A stretch of 64,000 nt of DNA from positions 349,075-413,074 of the forward strand of contig JADJWA010000002.1 of assembly GCA_016716605.1 (NCBI GenBank). Direction: 5' to 3'. How positions within the stretch are numbered: position 1 is the stretch's first letter; every line of letters starts with the position of its first letter. Source of the stretch: Flavobacteriales bacterium. Its GTDB lineage: Bacteria > Bacteroidota > Bacteroidia > Flavobacteriales_F > PHOS-HE28. A program made the translations under genes and the position numbers. The notes below the pieces were generated by a model that was not told the origin of the DNA, did no database searches, and was given only the letters and a program-made list of their open reading frames with translations. This document shows, in pieces, positions 17,288 through 27,383 of the stretch.

Positions 17288-18118
17288 ATGAAGAACCGAC
17301 TCCTGGCCATGGCCGCGCTGGGCTGCACAATCAGCCTGCAAGCCCAAACCTACGTGAGGATCGTGATGCCCGCAGCGCTGGTGGCCCGTCCTGACCTAGC
17401 ACAGGACGCCGCCGCACAAGCGGGCCTTCAAGCGGCAGGAGTGACGCCTGAGGGGATCGCCGATGTGCTTCGCCTGAGCGAACCAGCTGCCCTGCCGAAC
17501 GGTTTGCGCTCCGATAGCGCGCGCACGGTGCATGCCGGCGCCCTGCGCAATTACACCGCCTACCTCGTGTGCGATTACTCCGATGATGAAGGGCCCATGT
17601 CCATCATCTCCGTGCCTGCCGCATTCAATTACCACATGCCCGACGATCTTCGTGCGAAGAACGACTTCTACCTCGTTCTCCGGGCCGGGGGCATCGAACC
17701 AGTTGAGGCCTCAGCGCTGAAGGAGCCGCCGAGCAAGGGCCCCTCGTGGCAGCGGCTCCGCCCGGCCCGGATCATCCGGCCCGATGCGGTGTACGCCACC
17801 TACGACCTGGGCGACGATGCTGAGGCCCTTGCGGCGCTCGACAAGCAAGGCTTGAGCAGGGCTGAGATCGAAGCCGTGGTCTTCCGCAGCCATGAGCGCA
17901 ATTGGCCCGATGGGATCGACAGCTTCGAGAAGCGCTTCCCCCGACTGAAGCTCTTCCGCAAGTACAAGGCCTACCGCCTCGCGCGCTGGGCGGACAAGGT
18001 GCTGCTGGTGATCCCCGCCGAGGCCAACCGGAAGGCACCAGCGGAAATCCGCCCGTTGATCGATGTCTATATGGTCTTCATCGCCGAGGCCGTGCAGGTG
18101 AAGGACAAGAAGAAGTGA
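17288..18118 (+). CDS. Secreted protein of unknown function
   Basis: 276 residues. The start at 17288 gives signal peptide MKNRLLAMAALGCTISLQAQ. The mature part is soluble and mixed alpha/beta, with no family recognised. Blocks such as YTAYLVCDYSDDEGPMSIIS, VYATYDLGDDAEALAALDKQ and RNWPDGIDSFEKRFPRLKLF are seen but carry no known motif; the C-terminus is lysine-rich (VKDKKK). It is a single gene with its own predicted promoter, 57 bases before ccmB. Confidence 0.7.
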   Translation: MKNRLLAMAALGCTISLQAQTYVRIVMPAALVARPDLAQDAAAQAGLQAAGVTPEGIADVLRLSEPAALPNGLRSDSARTVHAGALRNYTAYLVCDYSDDEGPMSIISVPAAFNYHMPDDLRAKNDFYLVLRAGGIEPVEASALKEPPSKGPSWQRLRPARIIRPDAVYATYDLGDDAEALAALDKQGLSRAEIEAVVFRSHERNWPDGIDSFEKRFPRLKLFRKYKAYRLARWADKVLLVIPAEANRKAPAEIRPLIDVYMVFIAEAVQVKDKKK

Positions 18119-18161
18119 CCGTAGCCGCGCCGCGCGCCGGAACCGCACCGGCAGCCGCCGC

Positions 18162-18169
18162 TACCTTGC
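18162..18169 (+). promoter_or_regulatory. Predicted -7 box of the ccm run
   Basis: TACCTTGC, ending 6 bases before the GTG start of ccmB. If real, the transcript would begin at or next to the start codon (leaderless). No -33 box is evident. Confidence 0.4.
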
Positions 18170-18175
18170 GCCGCC

Positions 18176-18841
18176 GTGGCGCATGAGATCATCCACCTCC
18201 TGAGACTGGAAGCCGCCCTGGACCTCCGGCAACGCGCTGCTTGGGGCGGCATGCTGCTCTACGTGGTGAGCGCGGTGTACGTGGCCCATCTCGCAGTGCG
18301 CGACAGCCTGAACAGCGCTTCCTGGCTGGCGCTGTTCTGGATCATCCTGCTCTTCGCCGCATTCAATGCCTTGGCGCGTTCCTTCCAACGCGAGGAACAA
18401 GGAAGGCAACTGTACCTCTACACCATGGCCCACCCGCGCCATGTGGTGATCGCCCGTGCGGCCTACAATGCGCTCACCATGGCGGCGCTCAGCATCACCA
18501 GCCTGCTTTTCTATGCCCTATTCCTAGGAACGGAGCCGATGTCTGGCGCGGACCTGGTGCAATTCGCTTGTGCGGTCCTGCTCGGCGGCATCGGATTCGC
18601 GGCTGTGCTCACCTTGATCTCGGCAATCGCGGCGCGGGCGGGCAACGGCATCGGCCTTATGGCCATCCTTGGCTTCCCGGTGATCCTGCCCATGCTGCTC
18701 GCCATCATGCGTGCCAGCCAGCTCGCGCTGCAAGGCGCGCCCTGGTCCGAAACGGGCCTGCTGTTCGCGGGGATCGCTGCGCTCGATGCGGTCACCATCA
18801 CCCTGGCCTGGTTGCTCTTCCCGTACCTTTGGCGCGATTGA
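18176..18841 (+). CDS. ccmB: Heme exporter protein CcmB
   Basis: 221 residues with a GTG start and six predicted membrane helices. It starts AHEIIHLLRLEAALDLRQRA, then LALFWIILLFAAFNALARSF and QREEQGRQLYLYTMAHP, matching CcmB. Together with the ATPase CcmA it forms the ABC complex that releases heme-loaded CcmE from CcmC. No ccmA is found in this window. It is the first gene of a nine-gene co-directional run; ccmC starts 2 bases after its stop. Confidence 0.92.
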   Translation: MAHEIIHLLRLEAALDLRQRAAWGGMLLYVVSAVYVAHLAVRDSLNSASWLALFWIILLFAAFNALARSFQREEQGRQLYLYTMAHPRHVVIARAAYNALTMAALSITSLLFYALFLGTEPMSGADLVQFACAVLLGGIGFAAVLTLISAIAARAGNGIGLMAILGFPVILPMLLAIMRASQLALQGAPWSETGLLFAGIAALDAVTITLAWLLFPYLWRD

Positions 18842-18843
18842 GA

Positions 18844-19869
18844 ATGAAGCACTGGTGGTGGAAATTCCTGGCGGTTGCCTTGGTGCTCGCCGCATCCATC
18901 ACCGCACTGCGCACCCCGCTGGCACCGGCCATCGTGCATGTTGAGCCGGCCACTTTGCAGCCGGGTGCGCGGCATGCCATCGAGGTGCTGGGCTATCGCA
19001 CGCAGTTCGTGCCGAATGAAGTCATCGCCTACATCGAGAATGGCGGGCAATTCGTGCCAGCCGGACGCGTGGATGTGATCGATGGCACGCATGCCAGGAT
19101 CCACATGTATGTGCCCGAAGGCCTCCGTGAGGACATGAGCGACTTGCTGGTGACGGCTCCGGGCGCTGGCACCATGCGGCTCTTCGATGCCTTCTACAAC
19201 CCTGTGAAAGGGAGCGGTGCCACGCACGATATCGCAGCCGAAATGACAGTGCATCGGCGCAGTGGATTCTTCTTCCCGAACCGGAACCTGCTCTATGAGA
19301 CCATCCGCAACCTGAACTTCCACGTGCCCATGTGGTTCACCATGATGCTGCTGCAGACCGTATCGCTGGTGTTCAGCATCCTGGTGCTGCGCAGCGGCGC
19401 TGAGCTGCATGACCGGGGCGCTGTGGCAGCCGTGCGCGTGAGCCTGCTCTTCGCCTTCCTCGGCCTGATCACCGGGAGCATCTGGGCGCGCGCCACCTGG
19501 GGCGGCTGGTGGACGAGCGACGCGAAGCTCAACGGAGCTGCCGTCACCGTGCTCATCTACCTCGCCTATCTGGTGCTGCGCGGCAGCGTCACCGATCCTG
19601 CGAAGCGGGCGCGGCTCTCGGCGATCTACAACGTGTTCGCGTACGTGCTCATGCTGCTCTTCATCATGGCCCTGCCGCGCATGACCGCGAGCCTGCACCC
19701 CGGCAGCGGCGGCAATCCGGCCTTCAGCCAATACGACCTCGATAGCAGCCTGCGCCCTGTCTTCTACGCCGCCGTGCTCGGCTGGATGGGCATCGGCGCT
19801 TGGCTCCTCAATCTACGGTACCGCCTCGCGCGGCTCGAGATCCTCCAAGAAGATGCGCGCATCCGCTAG
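18844..19869 (+). CDS. ccmC: Cytochrome c biogenesis protein CcmC with long periplasmic insertion
   Basis: 341 residues. The core is clear: ETIRNLNFHVPMWFTMMLLQ (heme-ligand His), the tryptophan-rich WWD motif WARATWGGWWTSDAKLNG, and TASLHPGSGG with the second His ligand. CcmC attaches heme to CcmE at the outer face of the inner membrane. Usual length is about 220-250 residues; here roughly 110 extra residues lie between the first helix and the core (about 30-145: VHVEPATLQPGARHAIEVLG and onward), probably a small beta domain outside the membrane. It overlaps the ccmD-like gene by 17 bases. Confidence 0.93.
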   Translation: MKHWWWKFLAVALVLAASITALRTPLAPAIVHVEPATLQPGARHAIEVLGYRTQFVPNEVIAYIENGGQFVPAGRVDVIDGTHARIHMYVPEGLREDMSDLLVTAPGAGTMRLFDAFYNPVKGSGATHDIAAEMTVHRRSGFFFPNRNLLYETIRNLNFHVPMWFTMMLLQTVSLVFSILVLRSGAELHDRGAVAAVRVSLLFAFLGLITGSIWARATWGGWWTSDAKLNGAAVTVLIYLAYLVLRGSVTDPAKRARLSAIYNVFAYVLMLLFIMALPRMTASLHPGSGGNPAFSQYDLDSSLRPVFYAAVLGWMGIGAWLLNLRYRLARLEILQEDARIR

Positions 19870-20074
19870 ACTTCCCCTCATCGCCCTCCTGCTCGCCGCG
19901 CCGTTCACAGCGCACGCGCAGGGGAATCCTGACTGGCTCGTGGACACGCTCTACGGAAGCGGGAAGATCAACACCGTGATCGCCGTGGTGAGCGTGATCC
20001 TGCTCGGCCTGGCCTTCTGGCTCTACCGGCTCGACCGCCGCATCGGGCGAATGGAGAACCATCACCGGAAATGA
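19853..20074 (+). CDS. CcmD-like small membrane protein
   Basis: 73 residues: signal-like N-terminus ending AAPFTAHAQG, one membrane helix (KINTVIAVVSVILLGLAFWL) and a basic tail YRLDRRIGRMENHH. Position between ccmC and ccmE and the topology fit the Bacteroidota CcmD family, which stabilises the CcmC-CcmE complex. It overlaps ccmC by 17 bases and ccmE by 4 (ATGA). Confidence 0.82.
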   Translation: MRASARLPLIALLLAAPFTAHAQGNPDWLVDTLYGSGKINTVIAVVSVILLGLAFWLYRLDRRIGRMENHHRK

Positions 20075-20460
20075 AGCGCTCGCACATCATCGCCCTCGTG
20101 CTCATCGCCATTGCCATGGCGGCCTTCATCGCCACCTTGGCCGATAGCAGCACCTTCGTTGACCTCGCGCAGGCCAAGGCCAAGCCCGGCAAGGAGTTCA
20201 AGGTGAAGGGCTACCTGGACAAGAGCGCGCCCGTGGAGTACGAGCCGATCGTTGATGCCAACCTCACGACATTCACACTGATGGACGACAATGGCGAACG
20301 CTGCCTGGTGCGCCTGGCGAAGGCCAAGCCCTATGACTTCGAGCGCTCGGAGAGCATCGTGCTCACCGGCAAGATGAATGAGGCCGGCGAGTTCGATGCG
20401 CACGACATGCTGATGAAATGCCCGAGCAAGTACAATGAGATGCAGCAGGTGGGCAGTTGA
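20071..20460 (+). CDS. ccmE: Heme chaperone CcmE, CxxxY variant
   Basis: 129 residues, with an N-terminal anchor (SHIIALVLIAIAMAAFIATL) and the OB-fold CcmE domain (EFKVKGYLDKSAPVEYEPIV, SIVLTGKMNEAGEFDAHDML). The covalent heme site is KCPSKY, i.e. CxxxY where enterobacterial CcmE has HxxxY. The CxxxY type defines the variant called system I*, which usually lacks CcmH; no ccmH is found here. The start at 20071 overlaps the ccmD-like stop. Confidence 0.93.
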   Translation: MKRSHIIALVLIAIAMAAFIATLADSSTFVDLAQAKAKPGKEFKVKGYLDKSAPVEYEPIVDANLTTFTLMDDNGERCLVRLAKAKPYDFERSESIVLTGKMNEAGEFDAHDMLMKCPSKYNEMQQVGS

Positions 20461-20497
20461 TCAGGCTGTGGGTTGACCGCCTTCAATGAGGCTTCGG

Positions 20498-20590
20498 CGG
20501 TTGCAGGTTGAAATGCCCGCACGGTGCGACCCCCGACCGGATCAACCTGTCATTGCGAGGCTCCGCGAAGCAACAACCCTCAACCATCAC
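20498..20590 (+). repeat. Intergenic repeat segment before ccmF
   Basis: The gap contains GGTTGCAGGTTG on the left and CAACAACCCTCAACC (20571-20585) on the right, arms of the GGTTGA/TCAACC family seen in four other gaps. Between them lies CATTGCGAGGCTCCGCGAAG (from 20550), which resembles a palindromic repeat widely seen in bacterial genomes. Confidence 0.55.
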
Positions 20591-20591
20591 T

Positions 20592-23411
<2,820 letters not shown>

Positions 23412-23417
<6 letters not shown>

Positions 23418-23478
23418 AGGTTGAACGCACCACCCGCGCGCATCCCCTCAACTCCAAACCTCATCAACCCCACAACTC
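23412..23478 (+). repeat. Intergenic GGTTGA/TCAACC repeat
   Basis: GGTTGAAGGTTGAAC on the left, CCCTCAACTCC and CATCAACCCC on the right, between ccmF and the DUF2520 gene. Same composition as the other four repeat gaps. Confidence 0.5.
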
Positions 23479-23483
23479 CCTGC

Positions 23484-24269
23484 ATGACCTCCATCCTCCT
23501 GATCGGCACCGGCCGCATGGCCTACCACCTGGGCCACGCCATCGTGAAGGCCAAGCTGCCACTCATCGGCGTGGCAGGCCGCGACCCGGAGAAACTCAAC
23601 GACCTCGCGCGTTTCCTCGAGCGGCCGGCGCATCGGCTGGACCGTGCGTTGCCGCCCGCCGACCTGGTGATCATCGCCACCAGCGACGACAGCATCCCGG
23701 AAGTGGCTTCGCGGATCCCCGCAGGCCGCAGCGTGCTGGTTCATACCGCCGGTGCGGTGCCCATCGATGTGCTGCTGCCGCATGCGCATCGCGGCGTGAT
23801 CTGGCCGGTGCAGACGCTCAGCCACGGCGCTCCCATCGACCTGAGCGATGTGCCGATGGCTGTGGAAGGCAGCTCGCCAGAAGCCGAATCCGCCGTGCTC
23901 CGGCTGGCGCGCGCCGTCAGTGAGAGCGTGCTGCAGCTCCCGCACCGCCAGCGCGAACTTCTGCACCTGACCGCCGTGCTTGCCAGCAACTTCCCGGTCT
24001 TCCTCATGCACGAGGCCCAGCGCCTGCTCAAACAGGAGAAGCTGCCGCCCAACCTGCTCATGCCGCTCTGGAAGCTCACCGCGCACAAGGTCACCACCAT
24101 CGGACCTGCTGAGGCCCTCACCGGCCCGGCTCGCCGTGGCGATGTCAGCTCCGTGAAGCGCCACCTCGAACTGTTGCAGGGCGAAGCCGATCTTCGCCGC
24201 GCCTACGCGCAATTGAGCAGCATGGTGCTGAAGGCGCATGGCCACCCCACGGATGGCATCGACCTATAA
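23484..24269 (+). CDS. Rossmann-like / DUF2520 oxidoreductase-like protein
   Basis: 261 residues. The N-terminal NAD(P)-binding fold starts MTSILLIGTGRMAYHLGHAI (GxGxxA-type), followed by LVIIATSDDSIPEVA. The C-terminal half is the helical DUF2520 domain (LLHLTAVLASNFPVFLMHEA, GPARRGDVSSVKRHLELL). The family resembles ProC and F420-dependent NADP reductases; the substrate is unknown. The neighbouring order DUF2520, KdsC-like, UbiA, maf is recurrent in Bacteroidota as I recall it. ATG 23484 is chosen because the Rossmann motif follows at once. Confidence 0.88.
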   Translation: MTSILLIGTGRMAYHLGHAIVKAKLPLIGVAGRDPEKLNDLARFLERPAHRLDRALPPADLVIIATSDDSIPEVASRIPAGRSVLVHTAGAVPIDVLLPHAHRGVIWPVQTLSHGAPIDLSDVPMAVEGSSPEAESAVLRLARAVSESVLQLPHRQRELLHLTAVLASNFPVFLMHEAQRLLKQEKLPPNLLMPLWKLTAHKVTTIGPAEALTGPARRGDVSSVKRHLELLQGEADLRRAYAQLSSMVLKAHGHPTDGIDL

Positions 24270-24777
24270 AGAGCTCCTCTCGGGCATCGACACCTTCCTG
24301 TTCGATGTGGACGGTGTGTTCACTGACAACCGTGTGCTGATGATGCCCGGGCTCGACCCCGTGCGCACATTCCATAGCCGCGATGCCTACGCCGTGCAGC
24401 ATGCCATGAAGGAAGGCTGCCGCATCATCATCACCACTGGCGGCAAGAGCGACGGCATGCGCGAGAGCTTCGAGCGGCTGCGCGTGACGGCGTACCACAG
24501 CGGCGTGCATGACAAGAGCGCCAAGCTCGATGCCCTCATCGCCGAGGGCCTCGTTGATCCCGCGCGCACCGCCTACATGGGCGATGACATCCCCGACCTG
24601 CGCGTGATGCAGCGCGTGGCCCTGCCCTGCTGTCCCTCAGACGCCGCTCCCGAGGTGAAGGCCATCAGCCGCTTCATCAGCGCCAAGGCCGGTGGCCACG
24701 GATGCGTGCGCGACCTTCTGGAACAGGCCATGAAGGTGCAGGGCAAGTGGCTCACCGACGGCGCCTACACCTGGTGA
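24238..24777 (+). CDS. KdsC-like HAD phosphatase
   Basis: 179 residues (or 174 from ATG 24253); it overlaps the preceding gene by 32 bases. HAD motif I is FLFDVDGVFTDN (Asp23, Asp25), motif II ITTGGKSDGM, motif III/IV YMGDDIPDLRVM. The length and lack of a cap domain fit the tetrameric C0 HAD subfamily of KdsC, which hydrolyses KDO-8-phosphate in lipopolysaccharide core synthesis. No other KDO gene is nearby, so the substrate is inferred from family only. Confidence 0.85.
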   Translation: MATPRMASTYKELLSGIDTFLFDVDGVFTDNRVLMMPGLDPVRTFHSRDAYAVQHAMKEGCRIIITTGGKSDGMRESFERLRVTAYHSGVHDKSAKLDALIAEGLVDPARTAYMGDDIPDLRVMQRVALPCCPSDAAPEVKAISRFISAKAGGHGCVRDLLEQAMKVQGKWLTDGAYTW

Positions 24778-24779
24778 GC

Positions 24780-25811
24780 ATGCTCGATCTCCTTCGCCTC
24801 GCGCGCCCGCTGAACCTTCTGATCATGGCGCTCACCATGGCACTGATCCGTTACGGCCTCGTGCTGGGCTGGCTCGAGCGCGGGCTGAATGAGCTGTTGC
24901 AGGAAGTGGGCGGGGGCATCACGCGCGGGCAGCTCACGGTGGAGCCTGGCTTCGGCCCGCAGCTGCCGCTGTGGCTCTTCCTGCTGCTCGTGCTCAGCGT
25001 GGTGCTCATCGGCGCTGCCGGAAACATCATCAACGACTACTTCGACACGCGGATCGATCGGATCAACAAGCCGGACCAGGTGCTCGTGGGCCGCACCGTG
25101 AAGCGCCGCGTGGCCATGGCCGCGCACCTGGTGCTCAGCAGCGCGGGCCTTCTTTGCGGCGCGATCGTGGCATGGCGCACCGGGCAATGGCCGCTGCTGA
25201 TCATCCCCGCCTTCGCCATCGGCGCGCTGTGGACATACAGCACCACCTTCAAACGTCAGCTCATCATCGGCAACGGCACCGTGGCCACGCTCACCGCGCT
25301 GGTACCGCTCACGGTCGGGCTCTACGAGGTCCCAGCACTGCAGCATTCCTTTCACGCCTACAGCACCGTGACCCTGCCGGACGATTCGCGGTACGGGATG
25401 GAGAGCTCGTTCACCGAATTGTGGTGGTGGGTGCTCGGCTTCGCTGGCTTCGCCTTCCTGTCCTCGCTGGTGCGCGAGCTGCAGAAGGACATGGCCGATG
25501 TGAAAGGCGATGCCGCCCAGGGCTGCCGCACCATCCCCATCGCCTGGGGCATGCGCTGGGCGAAGGCGCTCGTGCTGCTCTATATCGCATCGCTCATCCT
25601 CGCGCTACTGGCGCTGCACATGCTCGTGCCTGCGCTGCGCGGCAACCTCGCGTACTGGTACATCCAGCTGGGCATCATCGCGCCGCTGCTCCTGTCCGCA
25701 GGCTTCACGTACAACGCGAATCGACGCGAGGAGCACAACCGCGCCGGAGCCTTGATGAAGGTGGCCATGGTGATGGGAGCGGGCTTCGCGGCGATCATCC
25801 GGTTCCTATGA
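24780..25811 (+). CDS. UbiA-family prenyltransferase
   Basis: 343 residues with about nine membrane helices. The first Asp-rich motif is NIINDYFDTRIDRINKPDQ and the second ELQKDMADVKGDAAQG, which bind the Mg-diphosphate of the prenyl donor. Bacteroidota members are often labelled geranylgeranylglycerol-phosphate geranylgeranyltransferase; the true acceptor cannot be read here. The start is ATG 24780, 2 bases after the KdsC-like stop. maf overlaps its stop by 4 bases (ATGA). Confidence 0.9.
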   Translation: MLDLLRLARPLNLLIMALTMALIRYGLVLGWLERGLNELLQEVGGGITRGQLTVEPGFGPQLPLWLFLLLVLSVVLIGAAGNIINDYFDTRIDRINKPDQVLVGRTVKRRVAMAAHLVLSSAGLLCGAIVAWRTGQWPLLIIPAFAIGALWTYSTTFKRQLIIGNGTVATLTALVPLTVGLYEVPALQHSFHAYSTVTLPDDSRYGMESSFTELWWWVLGFAGFAFLSSLVRELQKDMADVKGDAAQGCRTIPIAWGMRWAKALVLLYIASLILALLALHMLVPALRGNLAYWYIQLGIIAPLLLSAGFTYNANRREEHNRAGALMKVAMVMGAGFAAIIRFL

Positions 25812-26416
25812 TGCGCCACCCTCCGCTCTTCCCCTGGCGATTGATCCTCGCCTCCGCTTCGCCGCGCCGGCGCCTTCTGCTGCAAGGCCTCGACCTGCCG
25901 GTGGAGATCACCAGCGTGGATGTGGACGAGACGCCGCCTGCTGGCATAGCCGATGCCCAGGTGGCCGAGCACCTCGCGCGCAAGAAAGCCGAAGCCTGGC
26001 GTGGCACGCTCGCATCCGACCAAGTGCTCATCACAGCCGATACCACGGTGCTGCTCGATGACCCCACGGGCCCGCACTTGCTGAATAAACCGGTTGACGC
26101 CGCCGACGCCCGCCGCATGCTTGGCCTGCTGTCCGGTCAATCGCACCGAGTGATCACAGGCGTTTGCCTGCGCACCGCCAGCAACCTGCTCCACTTCGCC
26201 GATACGGCGGTGGTGCGCTTCCGGGTGCTCACGGCCGCCGAAATCGCCTACTACGTGGAGCAGCACAAGCCCTTTGACAAGGCCGGGGCTTACGGTGTGC
26301 AGGATTGGATCGGCTACACCGCCGTGGAGCGCATCGAGGGCAGCTTCTACACCGTGATGGGACTGCCCATGCATCGCGTGTACCTGGCCTTGCGCGATTT
26401 GCCCGAACCCGGGTGA
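25808..26416 (+). CDS. maf: Maf-family nucleoside triphosphate pyrophosphatase
   Basis: 202 residues. The N-terminal signature LILASASPRRRLLLQ, then SVDVDETPP, ADTTVLLDD, LNKPVDAADARRML and CFDKAGAYGVQ-like PFDKAGAYGVQDW are all Maf hallmarks. These enzymes hydrolyse dTTP/UTP and modified nucleotides. The start is the ATGA overlap at 25808 (a second ATG follows at 25811). It is the last gene of the run that begins at ccmB. Confidence 0.93.
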   Translation: MMRHPPLFPWRLILASASPRRRLLLQGLDLPVEITSVDVDETPPAGIADAQVAEHLARKKAEAWRGTLASDQVLITADTTVLLDDPTGPHLLNKPVDAADARRMLGLLSGQSHRVITGVCLRTASNLLHFADTAVVRFRVLTAAEIAYYVEQHKPFDKAGAYGVQDWIGYTAVERIEGSFYTVMGLPMHRVYLALRDLPEPG

Positions 26417-26474
26417 CCAACATCACCGGTAAAGTCTGAATCATGCCGAACTTGCAGCGCTCAAACGAACTGCC

Positions 26475-27377
26475 ATGAACCGCACCATCCTGCTAATCAC
26501 CGCTGCGTCAATCCTCCATGCATTCAAGGCCGACGCGCAGAAAGGCAATTCCACCCATGAGGGCTATGCGCTCTCGTGGGACAAGACCATAGCGGTGGTG
26601 CCTGACAGCCTGCAGAACGGCGTGTTCAGATTATCCGCGTGGACCATCGCCGTGCATGAGGCCGATGCCAGTGACGTGATGGGCTGGTGGATGGCCGACA
26701 TGCAAGCGGTGAGCACCGCCGTCACCAAGGGCAAGCCTGCCAAAGCCCAAGGCTTGCGTGTCCCCCAGTTGCCCGAAGCGCAACTGGCAGCCGCAGCCTC
26801 CGCGCAGGAAAAGAAGTCGAACCTGGCTAAGCTCACCGTGGCTTTCGCCATGAACGACTCCACGCCCACGCGAACCACGGACGGCCAGGAAGCCTACATG
26901 CGCGCATTGGCCGTGAAGTACAACCAGGCGGTGGTGCAAGCGCAGATCGCGGAGTACGAGAAGCAGCTTGCCAAGGCAGGTGATAAGCTGGCCGACACCA
27001 AGGGTGATGTGGCCAAGAGCCAGTCGCGCATCACCAAGTCGAACAGCCAGCTCGAGAAGCTCAAAGCGAAGCGCGCCAAGATCGAACGCGATAACGCGCA
27101 CCTCACCGGTGATATCGCCGGCCGCGAGAAGAAGTTCGCGCTGAGCAACGATCCGAAGGACCTTCAGAAGCTCACGAAGGCACGGGAGAAGCTGGCCAAG
27201 GGCGAATCCTCTTTGGCGAAGCTGATGCAGCAAGAGGCCAAGGCGCAGGGCGATATCGCCAAAGAGCAGGGCCGCTTGGAGAGCACGGCCGGCAAGGCCG
27301 AGGACCGAGGGGCCACCAAGGAAGAGGTGCAGCGCGTGCTCGATGCGCTCAAGCGCAAGCATGATTCGATCCAGTAG
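26475..27377 (+). CDS. Secreted coiled-coil protein of unknown function
   Basis: 300 residues with signal peptide MNRTILLITAASILHAFKADA. Residues ~25-130 form a soluble region (ALSWDKTIAVVPDSLQNGVF; DVMGWWMADMQAVSTAV). Residues ~150-300 are a long Lys/Glu/Ala-rich coiled coil with heptad-like repeats (QIAEYEKQLAKAGDKLADTK; KAREKLAKGESSLAKLMQQE). No family recognised. A periplasmic or surface structural role is plausible. Its stop faces the stop of a CHU_C protein 6 bases away. Confidence 0.75.
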   Translation: MNRTILLITAASILHAFKADAQKGNSTHEGYALSWDKTIAVVPDSLQNGVFRLSAWTIAVHEADASDVMGWWMADMQAVSTAVTKGKPAKAQGLRVPQLPEAQLAAAASAQEKKSNLAKLTVAFAMNDSTPTRTTDGQEAYMRALAVKYNQAVVQAQIAEYEKQLAKAGDKLADTKGDVAKSQSRITKSNSQLEKLKAKRAKIERDNAHLTGDIAGREKKFALSNDPKDLQKLTKAREKLAKGESSLAKLMQQEAKAQGDIAKEQGRLESTAGKAEDRGATKEEVQRVLDALKRKHDSIQ

Positions 27378-27383
27378 GCCCCA

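Noticed and set aside
20508..20591. Upstream extension of ccmF and similar extensions of ribF and pnuC
   Set aside because: The added codons are translated intergenic repeat DNA (Pro/Ser/Asn-rich) with no similarity to the families; starts at 20592, 52712 and 54355 are preferred.
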